Shown piece after piece: positions 50,453 to 59,387 of a DNA stretch of 64,000 nucleotides. The position numbers and the translations under genes are program-made. The notes beneath the pieces are model-generated. The model was given only the letters and a program-made list of their open reading frames with translations, did no database searches and was not told the DNA's origin. The DNA is from Streptomyces shenzhenensis (GTDB lineage: Bacteria > Actinomycetota > Actinomycetes > Streptomycetales > Streptomycetaceae). Location: the NCBI RefSeq assembly GCF_021462265.1, contig NZ_JAJONF010000021.1, positions 108,538-172,537 of the forward strand, written 5' to 3'. Numbering within the stretch: the stretch's first letter is position 1; the number at the start of each line of letters is the position of its first letter.

Positions 50453-51838
50453 TCACACCGCCGGCAGGACCCCGGTCCAGTAGACCGTGCCGGCGCACGC
50501 GTTCGTCACCGTCGCCGAACCGGTCGGGGACCCCGCCTCCGGGGTGTAGGAGACCGCGATGCCTCCGTCGGCCGTACCGTCCACGGTGAGCAGCTGGGTG
50601 GTGACGCCGCTCGACCCGGACGTGGTCGTACTGGCGCTGCTGCTGGCGCCCTCCGAAGGGCTCGGGGAGGCCGTGGGGCCGCCGGTGCCCCCGGTGTCGG
50701 TGGAGCCGCCGGTGCCGGCGCCGCTGGTCGGGCAGGTCTCCGAGGGGACGAAACCGAACTTCTCCTCGTAGGCCGCGCCGGGCGCCAGGACCAGGCCGGT
50801 GAGTTCGGTGGCCGGGTCGGGCAGCCCGGCCGCCGCGTCGCCGGAGGTGTGCCGGACGGTGTTGAGCTTGGTGCTGTCGGCCGCGCCCTGCGCGAGGAGA
50901 CCCACGCTGCCGGGGCCGCCGACGGTGCAGCTCGTCGTCGAGACGTTGACGACGCGGAAGGTGCCGTAGACGACGCCCGTCGAGTCGGGGGCGTCGACGG
51001 TGGACGTCGGGGTGCCGAGCTGCGCCGAGGTGCAGACCGGGGCGCTGCTGGCGGCGCTGGCGGTGGGCACGCCCTTGGTACCGGGGCCGGCCCCGGTGCT
51101 CCCGCCCTTGCCGCCCCCCTGGCCGCCGCCGGGGCCCCCGCCGGTGGCCTGGCCGCTGGTGCCGCCCGCCGTGCTGGCGCCGCCGTCCGGGTTCTTGCCG
51201 CCGGTGGCACCGCCCTGCGCCTGGGAGGCCTGGCCGGCCATGGAGGTGTCGGGGTTGGTGCCGCCGGAGTTGGAGACGTGCACGAGGGCGGGGATCGCGG
51301 TCCCGATGAACAGGGCCGCGGCCGCCATGCCGACGGCGGCCTGGCGCTTGCGGGCCCGGCGGGCGGGCACCGCGCGGCGCAGGTGGTCGAGGGCGCCGTC
51401 GCGCGGCGCGACGTCGTCGACCGCGGAGTGCAGCAGCCGGCGCAGGGCCAGCTCGTCCGCGTCGAGCCCGTCCACGCCGCCGCCGGTGCCTTCGGCTTCG
51501 GCACCGAAGGCGGCACCGAGGCCGGCGCCGAAGCCGCTCCGGAGCCCTTCAGGGCCCGGTCCCAGGCCCTCGGGGTCCTTTTCGTCGGGGCCGTGGTTCA
51601 CAGTTCCGTTCCCAGCGTGCGATTGCGTGTGCTCTTGCTCGTGCTGCCGTGACGTCGGCTCCCCCGAACCGGACCGCATCGGCTCCCCCGGACCGGACCG
51701 CCCAGGTTCCCCCGAACCAGGCTCCGTCGGCTCCCCCGAACCGTGCCCCGGACCGGGCTCGTGACCACGCGTCGGCTCGTGCCAGGCGTAGGGCTCGTGG
51801 CGATCATGCGAGTCGCCTCCCCGAGGGCTGTCCGTCAT
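50453..51838 (-). CDS. Membrane protein with C-terminal DUF4232 domain, sigma-factor partner
   Basis: 461 residues. An acidic/low-complexity N-terminus carries a Gly-Ser-Glu-Pro repeat (GSGEPTEPGSGEPGRSGPGE), followed by a cytoplasmic helix region (LDADELALRRLLHSAVDDV ... GALDHLRRAVPARRARKR). One TM helix follows (AVGMAAAALFIGTAIPALV, about 168-186). Outside is a Gly-rich stalk and a DUF4232 domain with four cysteines (VCTSAQL ... TSCTVGG ... SETCPTS ... TNACAG). ATGA overlap with the sigma gene at 51835-51838 marks it as the cognate regulator, probably an anti-sigma factor or receptor. Confidence 0.8.
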   Translation of the reverse strand: MTDSPRGGDSHDRHEPYAWHEPTRGHEPGPGHGSGEPTEPGSGEPGRSGPGEPMRSGSGEPTSRQHEQEHTQSHAGNGTVNHGPDEKDPEGLGPGPEGLRSGFGAGLGAAFGAEAEGTGGGVDGLDADELALRRLLHSAVDDVAPRDGALDHLRRAVPARRARKRQAAVGMAAAALFIGTAIPALVHVSNSGGTNPDTSMAGQASQAQGGATGGKNPDGGASTAGGTSGQATGGGPGGGQGGGKGGSTGAGPGTKGVPTASAASSAPVCTSAQLGTPTSTVDAPDSTGVVYGTFRVVNVSTTSCTVGGPGSVGLLAQGAADSTKLNTVRHTSGDAAAGLPDPATELTGLVLAPGAAYEEKFGFVPSETCPTSGAGTGGSTDTGGTGGPTASPSPSEGASSSASTTTSGSSGVTTQLLTVDGTADGGIAVSYTPEAGSPTGSATVTNACAGTVYWTGVLPAV

Positions 51839-52515
51839 GCCTGCGACCCCATCGCCACCCGCAGGGCCGCGATGCCGCGCGAACCATACGCCTTCACCGA
51901 GCCCAGCGAGATACCGAGGGTCTCGGCGACCTGGGCCTCGGTCATGTCGGCGAAGTAGCGCAGGACGAGGACCTCGCGCTGGCGGCGCTGGAGGCCCTTC
52001 ATCGCCTTGATCAGATCGCGCCGCTCCAGCTGGTCGTAGGCGCCTTCCTCGGCGCTGGCTGCGTCCGGCATCGGCTTGGAGAGGAGCTTGAGGCCGAGGA
52101 TGCGGCGGCGCAGCGCGGAACGGGAGAGGTTGACGACCGTCTGGCGCAGGTAGGCCAGGGTCTTCTCGGGGTCCCGGACGCGTTTGCGGGCGGAGTGGAC
52201 GCGGATGAACGCCTCCTGGACGACGTCCTCGCAGGAGGCGGTGTCGTCGAGGAGGAGAGCCGCGAGGCCGAGGAGCGAGCGGTAGTGCGCCCGGTAGGTC
52301 TCGGTGAGGTGGTCGACGGTGGTGCCGGCCACCGCCGTCGTGGTCTCCTCGGCGCCGTCACGCTGGCTGGGTATGCGGGTGGGCCGCGCTGCGGGCATGG
52401 GCGCGATCACCGGCATGCCGCCGGGCGCGCCGGGCATGCGGGGGCGCAGCCCGGCGCGGGGCGGCCGCAGGGCCGTCGCGCCGCGGGGCGCACTGAGTTC
52501 GAGAACCTCTGCCAC
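51835..52515 (-). CDS. ECF RNA polymerase sigma factor (SigE-like)
   Basis: 226 residues. A 65-residue Pro/Ala-rich N-terminal extension precedes sigma region 2 (YRSLLGLAALLLDDTASCED, then VVQEAFIRVHSARK) and region 4 (LQRRQREVLVLRYFADMTEA then QVAETLGISLGSVKAYGSRG). It directs core RNA polymerase to a stress or envelope regulon, held by the DUF4232 membrane partner encoded immediately downstream. GTG 52515 is the likely start; no Shine-Dalgarno is present, so the extension's true length is uncertain. Three phased repeats lie about 150-210 bases upstream. Confidence 0.9.
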   Translation of the reverse strand: MAEVLELSAPRGATALRPPRAGLRPRMPGAPGGMPVIAPMPAARPTRIPSQRDGAEETTTAVAGTTVDHLTETYRAHYRSLLGLAALLLDDTASCEDVVQEAFIRVHSARKRVRDPEKTLAYLRQTVVNLSRSALRRRILGLKLLSKPMPDAASAEEGAYDQLERRDLIKAMKGLQRRQREVLVLRYFADMTEAQVAETLGISLGSVKAYGSRGIAALRVAMGSQA

Positions 52516-52667
52516 GCCAGTTGGACACGTCTGACCCCGCCAGGGTTGTACGTGCCGGGCATCACTTTTACGCCGGGCATGCCGGACGCGCGCACGCCGA
52601 GCCTGCCGGACGGAGCCTCAATTGCCGCCATGCGTCCCGCTCTTCCCCTATGCACCATATGAACCGG

Positions 52668-52723
52668 GCGTCCCCACGCCCCGATCACGGCGTCCCCACG
52701 CCAGGATCATGCGTCCCCACGCC
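52668..52723 (-). promoter_or_regulatory. Three phased 13-base repeats upstream of the sigma-factor gene
   Basis: GCGTCCCCACGCC occurs exactly at 52668-52680, 52690-52702 and 52711-52723 (reverse strand GGCGTGGGGACGC). Spacings of 22 and 21 bases are two helical turns, so all three face one side. This looks like a multimeric activator or repressor site for the sigma operon or the asd side. No gene is supported in 52516-52948. Confidence 0.5.
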
Positions 52724-52948
52724 CCGAAGGTCCGATCGCGTAAGCGCCCGGTAAGCGGGCGACCGCAAAGACGCTCCCCGCCGCCCGCGTGGTTGCGGAT
52801 GACGGGGAGGAAAATCTTCGAACGCCAAGGGGTCGAGGTTCAAGAGGTTTGGACCATGCTCCCGGCCACACTTTCTTACGTTGCCCCTACCTGTGGGCCC
52901 GCTCCCATTCAGGGCGCCTTCGGGACATTTGCCGTGGTCACCGGCCGT

Positions 52949-54028
52949 TCACGCGGAATCCGCCGTTCCTGAACGGCCGGTCAGTTCCGCCGCCACCAGC
53001 TCGGCGATCTGCGCGGTGTTCAGCGCGGCCCCTTTGCGAAGGTTGTCCCCGCACACGAAGAGCTCCAGCGCGGTCGGGTCGTCGAGCGCCCGCCGTACCC
53101 GCCCGACCCAGGTCGGGTCGGTGCCCACCACGTCGGCGGGGGTCGGGAACTCACCGGCGGCCGGGTTGTCGAAGAGGACGACGCCCGGGGCCGTGTCCAG
53201 GATCTCCCGGGCCTTGTCGACCGTGACCTCGCCCTGGAAGCGGGCGTGCACCGTCAGGGAGTGCGTGGTGACCACCGGGACCCGCACACACGTCACCGCG
53301 ACCGGCAGCTTCGGCAGCCCGAGGATCTTGCGGGACTCGTCCCGCACCTTCATCTCCTCCGACGACCAGCCGTCCTCCCGCAGCGACCCGGCCCACGGTA
53401 CGACGTTGAGCGCGACCGGCTCCGGGAACGGCCCGGTGAGATCCCCGACCGCCCGCCGTACGTCACCGGGCTTGGTGCCCAGCTCCGTGCCCGCGACCAG
53501 CGACAGCTGGGCCCGCAGCGTCTCCACGCCGGCCCGCCCGGCCCCGCTCACCGCCTGGTACGACGACACCACCAGCTCGCGCAGCCCGAACTCGGCGTGC
53601 AGCGCGCCGAGGGCGACGATCATCGACAGCGTGGTGCAGTTGGGGTTGGCGATGATCCCGCGCGTCCGGTTGCGGGCGCAGTGCGGATTGACCTCGGGGA
53701 CGACCAGCGGCACCTCCGGGTCCATCCGGAAGGCCCCCGAGTTGTCGACCACGACGACGCCCCTGGCGGCGGCGACCGGCGCCCAGCGCGCGGAGACCTC
53801 GTCGGGCACGTCGAACATCGCGACGTCGATCCCGTCGAAGGCCTCCTCCGACAGCGCGACGACCTCGACCTCGGCCCCGCGCACGGTCAGCTTGCGGCCG
53901 GCCGAGCGCGGGGAGGCGAGCAGGCGGATCTCGCCCCAGACGTCCGCCCGCTGGGACAGGATCTGGAGCATGACCGTGCCGACGGCCCCGGTCGCCCCCA
54001 CGACCGCGAGCGCCGGCTTGCCAGTCAT
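52949..54028 (-). CDS. asd: Aspartate-semialdehyde dehydrogenase
   Basis: 359 residues. NADP-binding GATGAVG near residue 12 and catalytic Cys131 in NPNCTTLSMI. Substrate-binding EEMKVRDESRKILG and the C-terminal DNLRKGAALNTAQIAE are standard. It reduces aspartyl phosphate to aspartate semialdehyde for lysine, threonine, methionine and diaminopimelate. ATG 54028 overlaps the lysC stop (ATGA), giving coupled expression with aspartokinase in one operon. Confidence 0.96.
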   Translation of the reverse strand: MTGKPALAVVGATGAVGTVMLQILSQRADVWGEIRLLASPRSAGRKLTVRGAEVEVVALSEEAFDGIDVAMFDVPDEVSARWAPVAAARGVVVVDNSGAFRMDPEVPLVVPEVNPHCARNRTRGIIANPNCTTLSMIVALGALHAEFGLRELVVSSYQAVSGAGRAGVETLRAQLSLVAGTELGTKPGDVRRAVGDLTGPFPEPVALNVVPWAGSLREDGWSSEEMKVRDESRKILGLPKLPVAVTCVRVPVVTTHSLTVHARFQGEVTVDKAREILDTAPGVVLFDNPAAGEFPTPADVVGTDPTWVGRVRRALDDPTALELFVCGDNLRKGAALNTAQIAELVAAELTGRSGTADSA

Positions 54029-55296
54029 CGGCCGGTGCCTCCGTAGACCACGGCCTCGTCGCTGTCGGAGTCCAGCCCGAAGGCGGTGTGCACGGCGCGC
54101 ACGGCCTCCGGCACGTCGTCGGCACGGGTCACGACCGAGATGCGGATCTCGGACGTCGAGATCAGCTCGATGTTGACCCCGGCGTCGCTGAGCGCCTCGA
54201 AGAACGAGGCCGTGACTCCCGGGTTGGTCTTCATCCCGGCGCCGACCAGGGAGATCTTGCCGATCTGGTCGTCGTAGCGCAGCGAGTCGAAGCCGATGCC
54301 CGACCGGTTGCGCTCCAGCGCGTCGATGGCCTTGCGGCCCTCGGTCTTCGGGAGCGTGAAGGAGATGTCCGTCAGGCCGGTGGCGGCGGCGGACACGTTC
54401 TGCACGACCATGTCGATGTTGATCTCGGCATCGGCGATGGTCCGGAAGATGGCGGCGGCCTCGCCCGGCTTGTCGGGCACACCGACGACCGTGATCTTGG
54501 CCTCGGAGGTGTCGTGCGCGACACCGGAGATGATGGCCTGCTCCACCTTCTTGTCCCCAATCGGCTTGCTGCTGACCCACGTGCCCTGCAATCCGCTGAA
54601 GCTGGACCGGACGTGGATCGGGATGTTGTAGCGGCGGGCGTACTCCACACAGCGGTGGAGCAGCACCTTGGAACCGGAGGCGGCGAGCTCCAGCATGTCC
54701 TCGAAGGCGATCCAGTCGATCTTCCGCGCCTTCTTCACCACACGCGGGTCGGCGGTGAACACACCGTCGACGTCGGTGTAGATCTCGCAGACCTCGGCGT
54801 CGAGCGCGGCGGCCAGCGCCACGGCCGTCGTGTCGGACCCGCCGCGGCCCAGCGTGGTGATGTCCTTCTTGTCCTGGCTCACGCCCTGGAACCCGGCCAC
54901 GATGGCGATGTTGCCCTCGTCCAGCGCGGTCCGGATCCGGCCCGGGGTGACGTCGATGATCCGGGCTTTGTTGTGGACCGAGTCGGTGATGACGCCTGCC
55001 TGGCTGCCGGTGAACGACTGGGCCTCGTGGCCCAGGTTTTTGATCGCCATGGCCAGCAGTGCCATGGAGATACGCTCTCCGGCGGTCAGCAGCATGTCGA
55101 ACTCACGCCCGGCAGGCATCGGGGATACCTGCTCGGCGAGATCGATCAGCTCGTCCGTCGTGTCGCCCATCGCGGAAACGACGACAACCACCTGGTTGCC
55201 GTTCTTCTTCGCTTCCACGATTCGCTTGGCGACGCGCTTGATGCCCTCGGCATCGGCAACGGAGGAGCCTCCGTACTTCTGCACGACAAGGCCCAC
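54025..55296 (-). CDS. lysC: Aspartokinase
   Basis: 423 residues. N-terminal kinase domain begins VQKYGGSSVADAEGIKRVAK (KFGGTS-like motif), with TTLGRGGSDTTAVALAAALD and TDVDGVFTADPR downstream. Two ACT domains follow from about 250 (SEAKITVVGVPDKPGEAAAI, and a second near 340). These give feedback by lysine and threonine. GTG 55296 has AGGAG five bases upstream. An in-frame GTG at codon 251 (54546) matches the internal beta-subunit start of alpha/beta aspartokinases. First gene of the lysC-asd operon. Confidence 0.96.
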   Translation of the reverse strand: MGLVVQKYGGSSVADAEGIKRVAKRIVEAKKNGNQVVVVVSAMGDTTDELIDLAEQVSPMPAGREFDMLLTAGERISMALLAMAIKNLGHEAQSFTGSQAGVITDSVHNKARIIDVTPGRIRTALDEGNIAIVAGFQGVSQDKKDITTLGRGGSDTTAVALAAALDAEVCEIYTDVDGVFTADPRVVKKARKIDWIAFEDMLELAASGSKVLLHRCVEYARRYNIPIHVRSSFSGLQGTWVSSKPIGDKKVEQAIISGVAHDTSEAKITVVGVPDKPGEAAAIFRTIADAEINIDMVVQNVSAAATGLTDISFTLPKTEGRKAIDALERNRSGIGFDSLRYDDQIGKISLVGAGMKTNPGVTASFFEALSDAGVNIELISTSEIRISVVTRADDVPEAVRAVHTAFGLDSDSDEAVVYGGTGR

Positions 55297-55504
55297 GTGC
55301 GCTCCTCGCTCGGTTCGTTTGTGTCGGCTCAGTTTAACGAGCGTCCGAATTCCACCGGCCTGCTCCCGCATGGTGAGACTCGTCCGGCCGTCGCGCTCGC
55401 AGCCGGTACCTGCCCAGGGAACGCGACGCCACGCGGAAAAGTGCCCTGGCTCACAGCGGCCGCTGCGCAGCGCGCCTTCGCCCCATGGTGTAGCCAGTCA
55501 CCCC

Positions 55505-56227
55505 ATGACGACGACGCTGATACCTCTGACCGGCATCGTGCTGCTCGGCGCGAGCGTGCAGTGGCTGACGGGGATGGGCTTCGCCCTGGTCGCCGTACCG
55601 GCGCTGATCCTGCTCCTCGGCCCGGCCCAGGGGGTCGCCCTGGCGAACTGCGCGGCGGGCGCGATCAGCGTGGTGGGCCTGGCAGGCGGCTGGCGCCGGG
55701 TCCGGCCGGCGGCGATGGTCCCCCTCTGCGCGGCGGCGGCCTGCACGGTCCCGGCGGGCACCTGGCTGACCCACCGGCTCCCGCCGCCGTTGCTCCTGCT
55801 GACGATGGGCGCCCTGGTGACGGCGGCGGTGCTCCTGGTCATGCGGGGCGCCCGCCTGCCCGCCCTGCGCGGCCGGACCGGCGCGCTGACGGCGGGCGCG
55901 GTGGGCGGCTTCATGAACTCGGCGGCGGGCGTGGGCGGCCCGCCGGTCTCCCTCTACGCACTCAACGCGGGTTGGACGGTGCGGGAGTTCGTCCCGAACG
56001 CGCAGTTCTACGGCGTGCTGGTCAACGCCTTCTCGGTGACGGCGAACGGGGTGCCGGGACTGGGCGCGGCACAGTGGACGGCGGTGGGTGCGGCGATGGT
56101 GGTCGGCGGGGTGATCGGAAGAACGGTGGGCGACCGGCTGCCCGAATCCCACGCCCGGCGCCTGGTCCTCCTCCTGGCCCTGACGGGCGGGGTCACGGCG
56201 GTGACGAAGGGGGTGTGGACGCTGTGA
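55505..56227 (+). CDS. TauE/SafE family permease (short)
   Basis: 240 residues, about seven or eight TM segments. First repeat TGIVLLGASVQWLTGMGFAL, second repeat GGFMNSAAGVGGPPVSLYAL with the Gly-Gly-Pro-Pro turn typical of TauE/SafE. Likely exports or imports a small organic or sulfur anion. A TAGCCA box lies 9 bases before ATG 55505, so it may be leaderless. It diverges from lysC across about 208 bases. Confidence 0.82.
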   Translation: MTTTLIPLTGIVLLGASVQWLTGMGFALVAVPALILLLGPAQGVALANCAAGAISVVGLAGGWRRVRPAAMVPLCAAAACTVPAGTWLTHRLPPPLLLLTMGALVTAAVLLVMRGARLPALRGRTGALTAGAVGGFMNSAAGVGGPPVSLYALNAGWTVREFVPNAQFYGVLVNAFSVTANGVPGLGAAQWTAVGAAMVVGGVIGRTVGDRLPESHARRLVLLLALTGGVTAVTKGVWTL

Positions 56228-56357
56228 CCCGCGCCCTGGCCGGGTGCGCTGCCGCGGCACGTTCGCCGGCCGCGACGGCACGCGCGAACGTCCCGTCCGC
56301 GTCGGGGTGTCGGAACAGCGCCGGCGACCGTAGGGACCGCTTGCGACGGGGACTGTC

Positions 56358-57020
56358 CTACTTGGCGGAGCCCAGCCCCAGCACCCCGCCGATCTCCTCC
56401 TGCATGACCTGGCCCGCCTCGAACTCCAGCGTCTCGTCGCCCATCGTGTCCTGGTCCGTGTCCAGGCCGTCCAGCTCCTCCAGGGGCTGGTTGAGGCGGA
56501 CGTGGATGAGGACGGACTGGAGGGCGCGCAGGACCGCGGAGGCGGTGGGGCCCCAGTTGGAGAAGTAGGAGAACTGCCACCACCACAGGGCCTCGGAGGT
56601 GCGGCCCGCGCGGTAGTGGGCCATGCCGTGGCGGAGGTCGGTGACGATGTCGGCGAGGTCGTCCGAGACGCGGGCCGGGACGGGGGCCTTGCGCGGCGCG
56701 TAGGGGTCGAAGACCTCGGAGTAGACGTCGATGGGTTCGAGGAGGCGCGCGAAGTTCTCGCGGAGCTGGTCGACGTCCGGCTCCGGGCCCGGGTCCGGCT
56801 CGTAGCGCTCGTCGGGGACGATGTCCTCGTGCGCGCCGAGACGGCCGCCGGCCAGCAGGAGCTGGGAGACCTCCAGGAGGAGGAAGGGAACCGCCGAGTC
56901 CGGCTCGTCGCCCTTGGACACCTCCGTCACGGCCACCAGGAAGCTCTCCACCTGGTCCGCGATCTGGACCGCGAAGTCGTCCGGGTTCTGCGAGGTCGCG
57001 TGCAGCGTGGCGTCAGACAT
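56358..57020 (-). CDS. DUF5063 domain protein
   Basis: 220 residues, acidic and helical. The family core includes RHGMAHYRAGRTSEALWWWQ and YFSNWGPTASAVLRALQSVL (about 133-170). Function is unknown. It is conserved beside recR in Streptomyces. ATG 57020 overlaps the recR stop by eight bases, so it is translated from the recR transcript. Confidence 0.88.
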   Translation of the reverse strand: MSDATLHATSQNPDDFAVQIADQVESFLVAVTEVSKGDEPDSAVPFLLLEVSQLLLAGGRLGAHEDIVPDERYEPDPGPEPDVDQLRENFARLLEPIDVYSEVFDPYAPRKAPVPARVSDDLADIVTDLRHGMAHYRAGRTSEALWWWQFSYFSNWGPTASAVLRALQSVLIHVRLNQPLEELDGLDTDQDTMGDETLEFEAGQVMQEEIGGVLGLGSAK

Positions 57021-57612
57021 CTAGGAGTCGTCTCCCCTCGAAGGCGCGGCCGAGGGTGACCTCGTCCGCGTATTCCAGGTCGCCGCCCACCGGGAGGCCG
57101 CTGGCCAGGCGGGTGACCTTCAGGCCCATGGGTTTGATCATGCGGGCGAGGTAGGTGGCGGTCGCCTCGCCCTCCAGGTTCGGGTCCGTGGCGAGGATCA
57201 GCTCGGTGACCGTGCCGTCAGCCAGGCGGGCGAGCAGCTCTCTTATCCGGAGGTCGTCGGGGCCGACGCCCTCGATCGGGCTGATCGCGCCGCCGAGCAC
57301 GTGGTAGCGGCCGCGGAACTCGCGCGTGCGCTCGACCGCGACGACGTCCTTCGGCTCCTCCACCACGCAGATGACGGTGGGGTCGCGGCGGGTGTCACGG
57401 CAGATGTTGCACAGTTCCTCCTGTGCCACGTTGCCGCAGGTCGCGCAGAAGCGGACCTTCGCCTTCACCTCCAGGAGAGCCTGCGCGAGACGTCGTACGT
57501 CCGTCGGCTCCGCCTGCAGGATGTGGAAGGCGATCCGCTGCGCGCTCTTCGGACCGACGCCGGGCAGCCGCCCCAACTCGTCGATGAGGTCCTGGACCAC
57601 GCCTTCGTACAA
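57013..57612 (-). CDS. recR: Recombination protein RecR
   Basis: 199 residues. HhH region LPGVGPKSAQRIAFHIL (about 15-31), C4 zinc finger CATCGNVAQEELCNICRD, and Toprim domain (VICVVEEPKDVVAVERTREF, LILATDPNLEGEATATYLA). It works with RecO in RecF-pathway recombinational repair. The start is TTG 57612 with AGGAAGG eight bases upstream. Downstream overlap with the DUF5063 gene. Confidence 0.97.
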   Translation of the reverse strand: MYEGVVQDLIDELGRLPGVGPKSAQRIAFHILQAEPTDVRRLAQALLEVKAKVRFCATCGNVAQEELCNICRDTRRDPTVICVVEEPKDVVAVERTREFRGRYHVLGGAISPIEGVGPDDLRIRELLARLADGTVTELILATDPNLEGEATATYLARMIKPMGLKVTRLASGLPVGGDLEYADEVTLGRAFEGRRLLDV

Positions 57613-57705
57613 CGGACTGCCCTTCCTGGAGTCTTTCGCTTCGTACCGTAGTTGGCCGCCGCCTGTCCTAGGAAGGCGGTAGGGGTGACGCCCGGACGAC
57701 GAACA

Positions 57706-58050
57706 TCAGAACGGCAGGCCGGGGATCCCGCTGCCGCCGCCCAGCCCCTGGGCCAGCGGGCCGAGCTTCTGCTGCTGGAGCGCCTGGGCGTTCTCGTTGG
57801 CCGCCTGGACCGCCGCGACGACCAGGTCGGCGAGGGTCTCGGTGTCCTCCGGGTCCACCGCCTTCGGGTCGATCTTCAGCGCGCGCAGCTCGCCGGAGCC
57901 GGTCACGGTGGCCTTCACCAGGCCGCCGCCCGCCTGTCCGTCGACCTCCGTGTTCGCGAGTTCCTCCTGGGCCCGTGCCAGGTCCTGCTGCATCTTCTGG
58001 GCCTGCTGGAGCAGCTGCTGCATGTTGGGCTGGCCACCACCGGGGATCAC
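57706..58050 (-). CDS. YbaB/EbfC nucleoid-associated protein
   Basis: 114 residues. Core NMQQLLQQAQKMQQDLARAQ and VTGSGELRALKIDPKAVD are diagnostic of the YbaB/EbfC fold, which binds DNA as a dimer. GTG 58050 (reading MIPGGGQPNMQQ) has AGGAG six bases upstream. The frame is open 26 codons further but without coding character. Operon with recR (93-base gap). The usual dnaX partner is not next to it here; a SLATT gene diverges instead. Confidence 0.95.
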   Translation of the reverse strand: MIPGGGQPNMQQLLQQAQKMQQDLARAQEELANTEVDGQAGGGLVKATVTGSGELRALKIDPKAVDPEDTETLADLVVAAVQAANENAQALQQQKLGPLAQGLGGGSGIPGLPF

Positions 58051-58313
58051 GATCAGCTCCTGGGTCGGGTCCGGACATTCTCTGTTGTGCATGAGCCTAC
58101 GTGGTCGGCGCAGCCATCGCCCCGCCACTCTTTCGAGTGAGAATCCCGGCGACCCTATACCTGATCAAGCCCCCCTTCCGGGCGGAAAAGAGACGAAAGC
58201 ACAGCCTTCGCCACCCATTGGGCGGTAGGAAGGGTTGCCGTCGTCAGCATCCATTGTCAGGTCCAGCGCCAGTCACGGAACGTGACCGGTCGGGATCAGT
58301 TAGGGAGTGCCGG

Positions 58314-59069
58314 GTGGGTCAGCCGGAGATGCAGCCCGAGGGGCCGCCTCAGGAGGGGCGGGGCGGCGAGGGTGCGGCCGGACTGCGGCCGGGTGATCTG
58401 ACCGGGCGGGCGTTCCCGCTCGGGGACTGGGGTGAGCCGGCCGAACGGCTCGAGGAGCTGTACCGGTGGGTGGAGCGCGGGGCGCTGGAGACGACCGGGT
58501 GGTATCTGGCGGACCGGGTGTGGAAGCGGCGGGGGGCGCGGGCGCTGCGGTGCGGGGCGGCGGCGGGGGCGGTGCTGGGGGCGGCACTGCCGCTTGTCGA
58601 CCTGACCGGAGTGGTCGGCGGGGTCGCGCCCTGGGGATATCTCGCGCTGCTGATGGCGGTGTCCTGCGTCGGCATCGACCGGTTCTTCGGAGTGACCTCC
58701 GGCTGGATAAGGGACATGGCCACCGCGCAGGCCGTGCAGCGGCGGCTGCAGGTGCTGCAGTTCGAGTGGGCGTCGGAGAGTGTGCGGGAGGTGCTGGGGC
58801 CGGCGGACGGTACGGCGAGCGAGGCGGCCGAGCGGTGCCTGGGGGTGCTGCGGCGGTTCTCGGAGGACGTGACCGAGTTGGTCCGCACGGAGACGGCCGA
58901 CTGGATGGTGGAGTTCCGGACCGGGCCGCCTCCGCTGGGCATGCAGGCGACGGTGGCGGCGGTGCCCCGGGCGGACGCGGGGCAGGTGAACGGGCGGTTT
59001 CCGTTGCCACCGGGGCCCAACGGGGCCCGGCCGAACATGCCGAGGCAGCGGCCACCGGAACCCAGGTGA
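58314..59069 (+). CDS. SLATT domain membrane protein
   Basis: 251 residues. Two TM helices (LRCGAAAGAVLGAALPLVDL and APWGYLALLMAVSCVGIDRF, about 80-120) followed by a long helical stretch VTSGWIRDMATAQAVQRRLQ, the pattern of SLATT proteins. In other contexts SLATT proteins are predicted pore-forming effectors associated with second-messenger defence. Here it seems a stand-alone Streptomyces family member beside ybaB. GTG 58314 has AGGGAG six bases upstream. The Pro-rich tail (PLPPGPNGARPNMPRQRPPE) is disordered. Confidence 0.78.
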   Translation: MGQPEMQPEGPPQEGRGGEGAAGLRPGDLTGRAFPLGDWGEPAERLEELYRWVERGALETTGWYLADRVWKRRGARALRCGAAAGAVLGAALPLVDLTGVVGGVAPWGYLALLMAVSCVGIDRFFGVTSGWIRDMATAQAVQRRLQVLQFEWASESVREVLGPADGTASEAAERCLGVLRRFSEDVTELVRTETADWMVEFRTGPPPLGMQATVAAVPRADAGQVNGRFPLPPGPNGARPNMPRQRPPEPR

Positions 59070-59126
59070 GGGGGCCGAAGAAAAGAAGCCGGGTGCGCGT
59101 CGTGGGTCCAGCGCGGCACGGTGGGG

Positions 59127-59180
59127 GTTGCTCGCGCCCACGCGGCGGAGCCGCACATCGATACAGCCCCGCGCCCCTTT
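59127..59180 (+). repeat. Streptomyces intergenic repeat, copy 4
   Basis: TCGCGCCCACGCGGCGGAGC, then CGCACATCGATACAGCCCCG and CGCCCC. Sits between the SLATT and Gfo/Idh/MocA genes. A hairpin follows at 59198-59215. Confidence 0.75.
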
Positions 59181-59197
59181 GGGACGCGTCACCTGTA

Positions 59198-59215
59198 GCG
59201 CCCCTTCAGGGGCGC
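59198..59215 (+). terminator. Perfect hairpin GCGCCCC-TTCA-GGGGCGC
   Basis: Seven-base perfect GC stem with a TTCA loop, followed by GGGGA rather than a T-run. Position behind the SLATT gene and recurrence next to repeat copy 3 suggest a transcription terminator of the GC-rich, T-less type common in Streptomyces. Confidence 0.55.
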
Positions 59216-59387
59216 GGGGAACTGCGCGGCCAATCACGACGGCGCGGCAGCCGGTCACGGTGGTCACCCTCCGGACGGTGATCCAGCATTTGTAAGGACG
59301 GCCGTATGTCTTGACATCGACAGAAGCGCCCCCGCATCGTGAGCGGCAGCTGTTGGAACGGTCCAAGCAGTCGCGGAAGGGCAGCCC

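Noticed and set aside
52622..52972. 116-codon forward frame between the sigma and asd genes
   Set aside because: Its sequence is created by the 13-base repeats and Pro/Arg-rich composition; no Shine-Dalgarno. I treat the area as regulatory.
58051..58313. Signal recognition particle RNA gene near recR-ybaB
   Set aside because: Looked for the conserved GGTCAGG/GGAAGGAAGCAGC core because this RNA lies near dnaX in Streptomyces; it is absent here.
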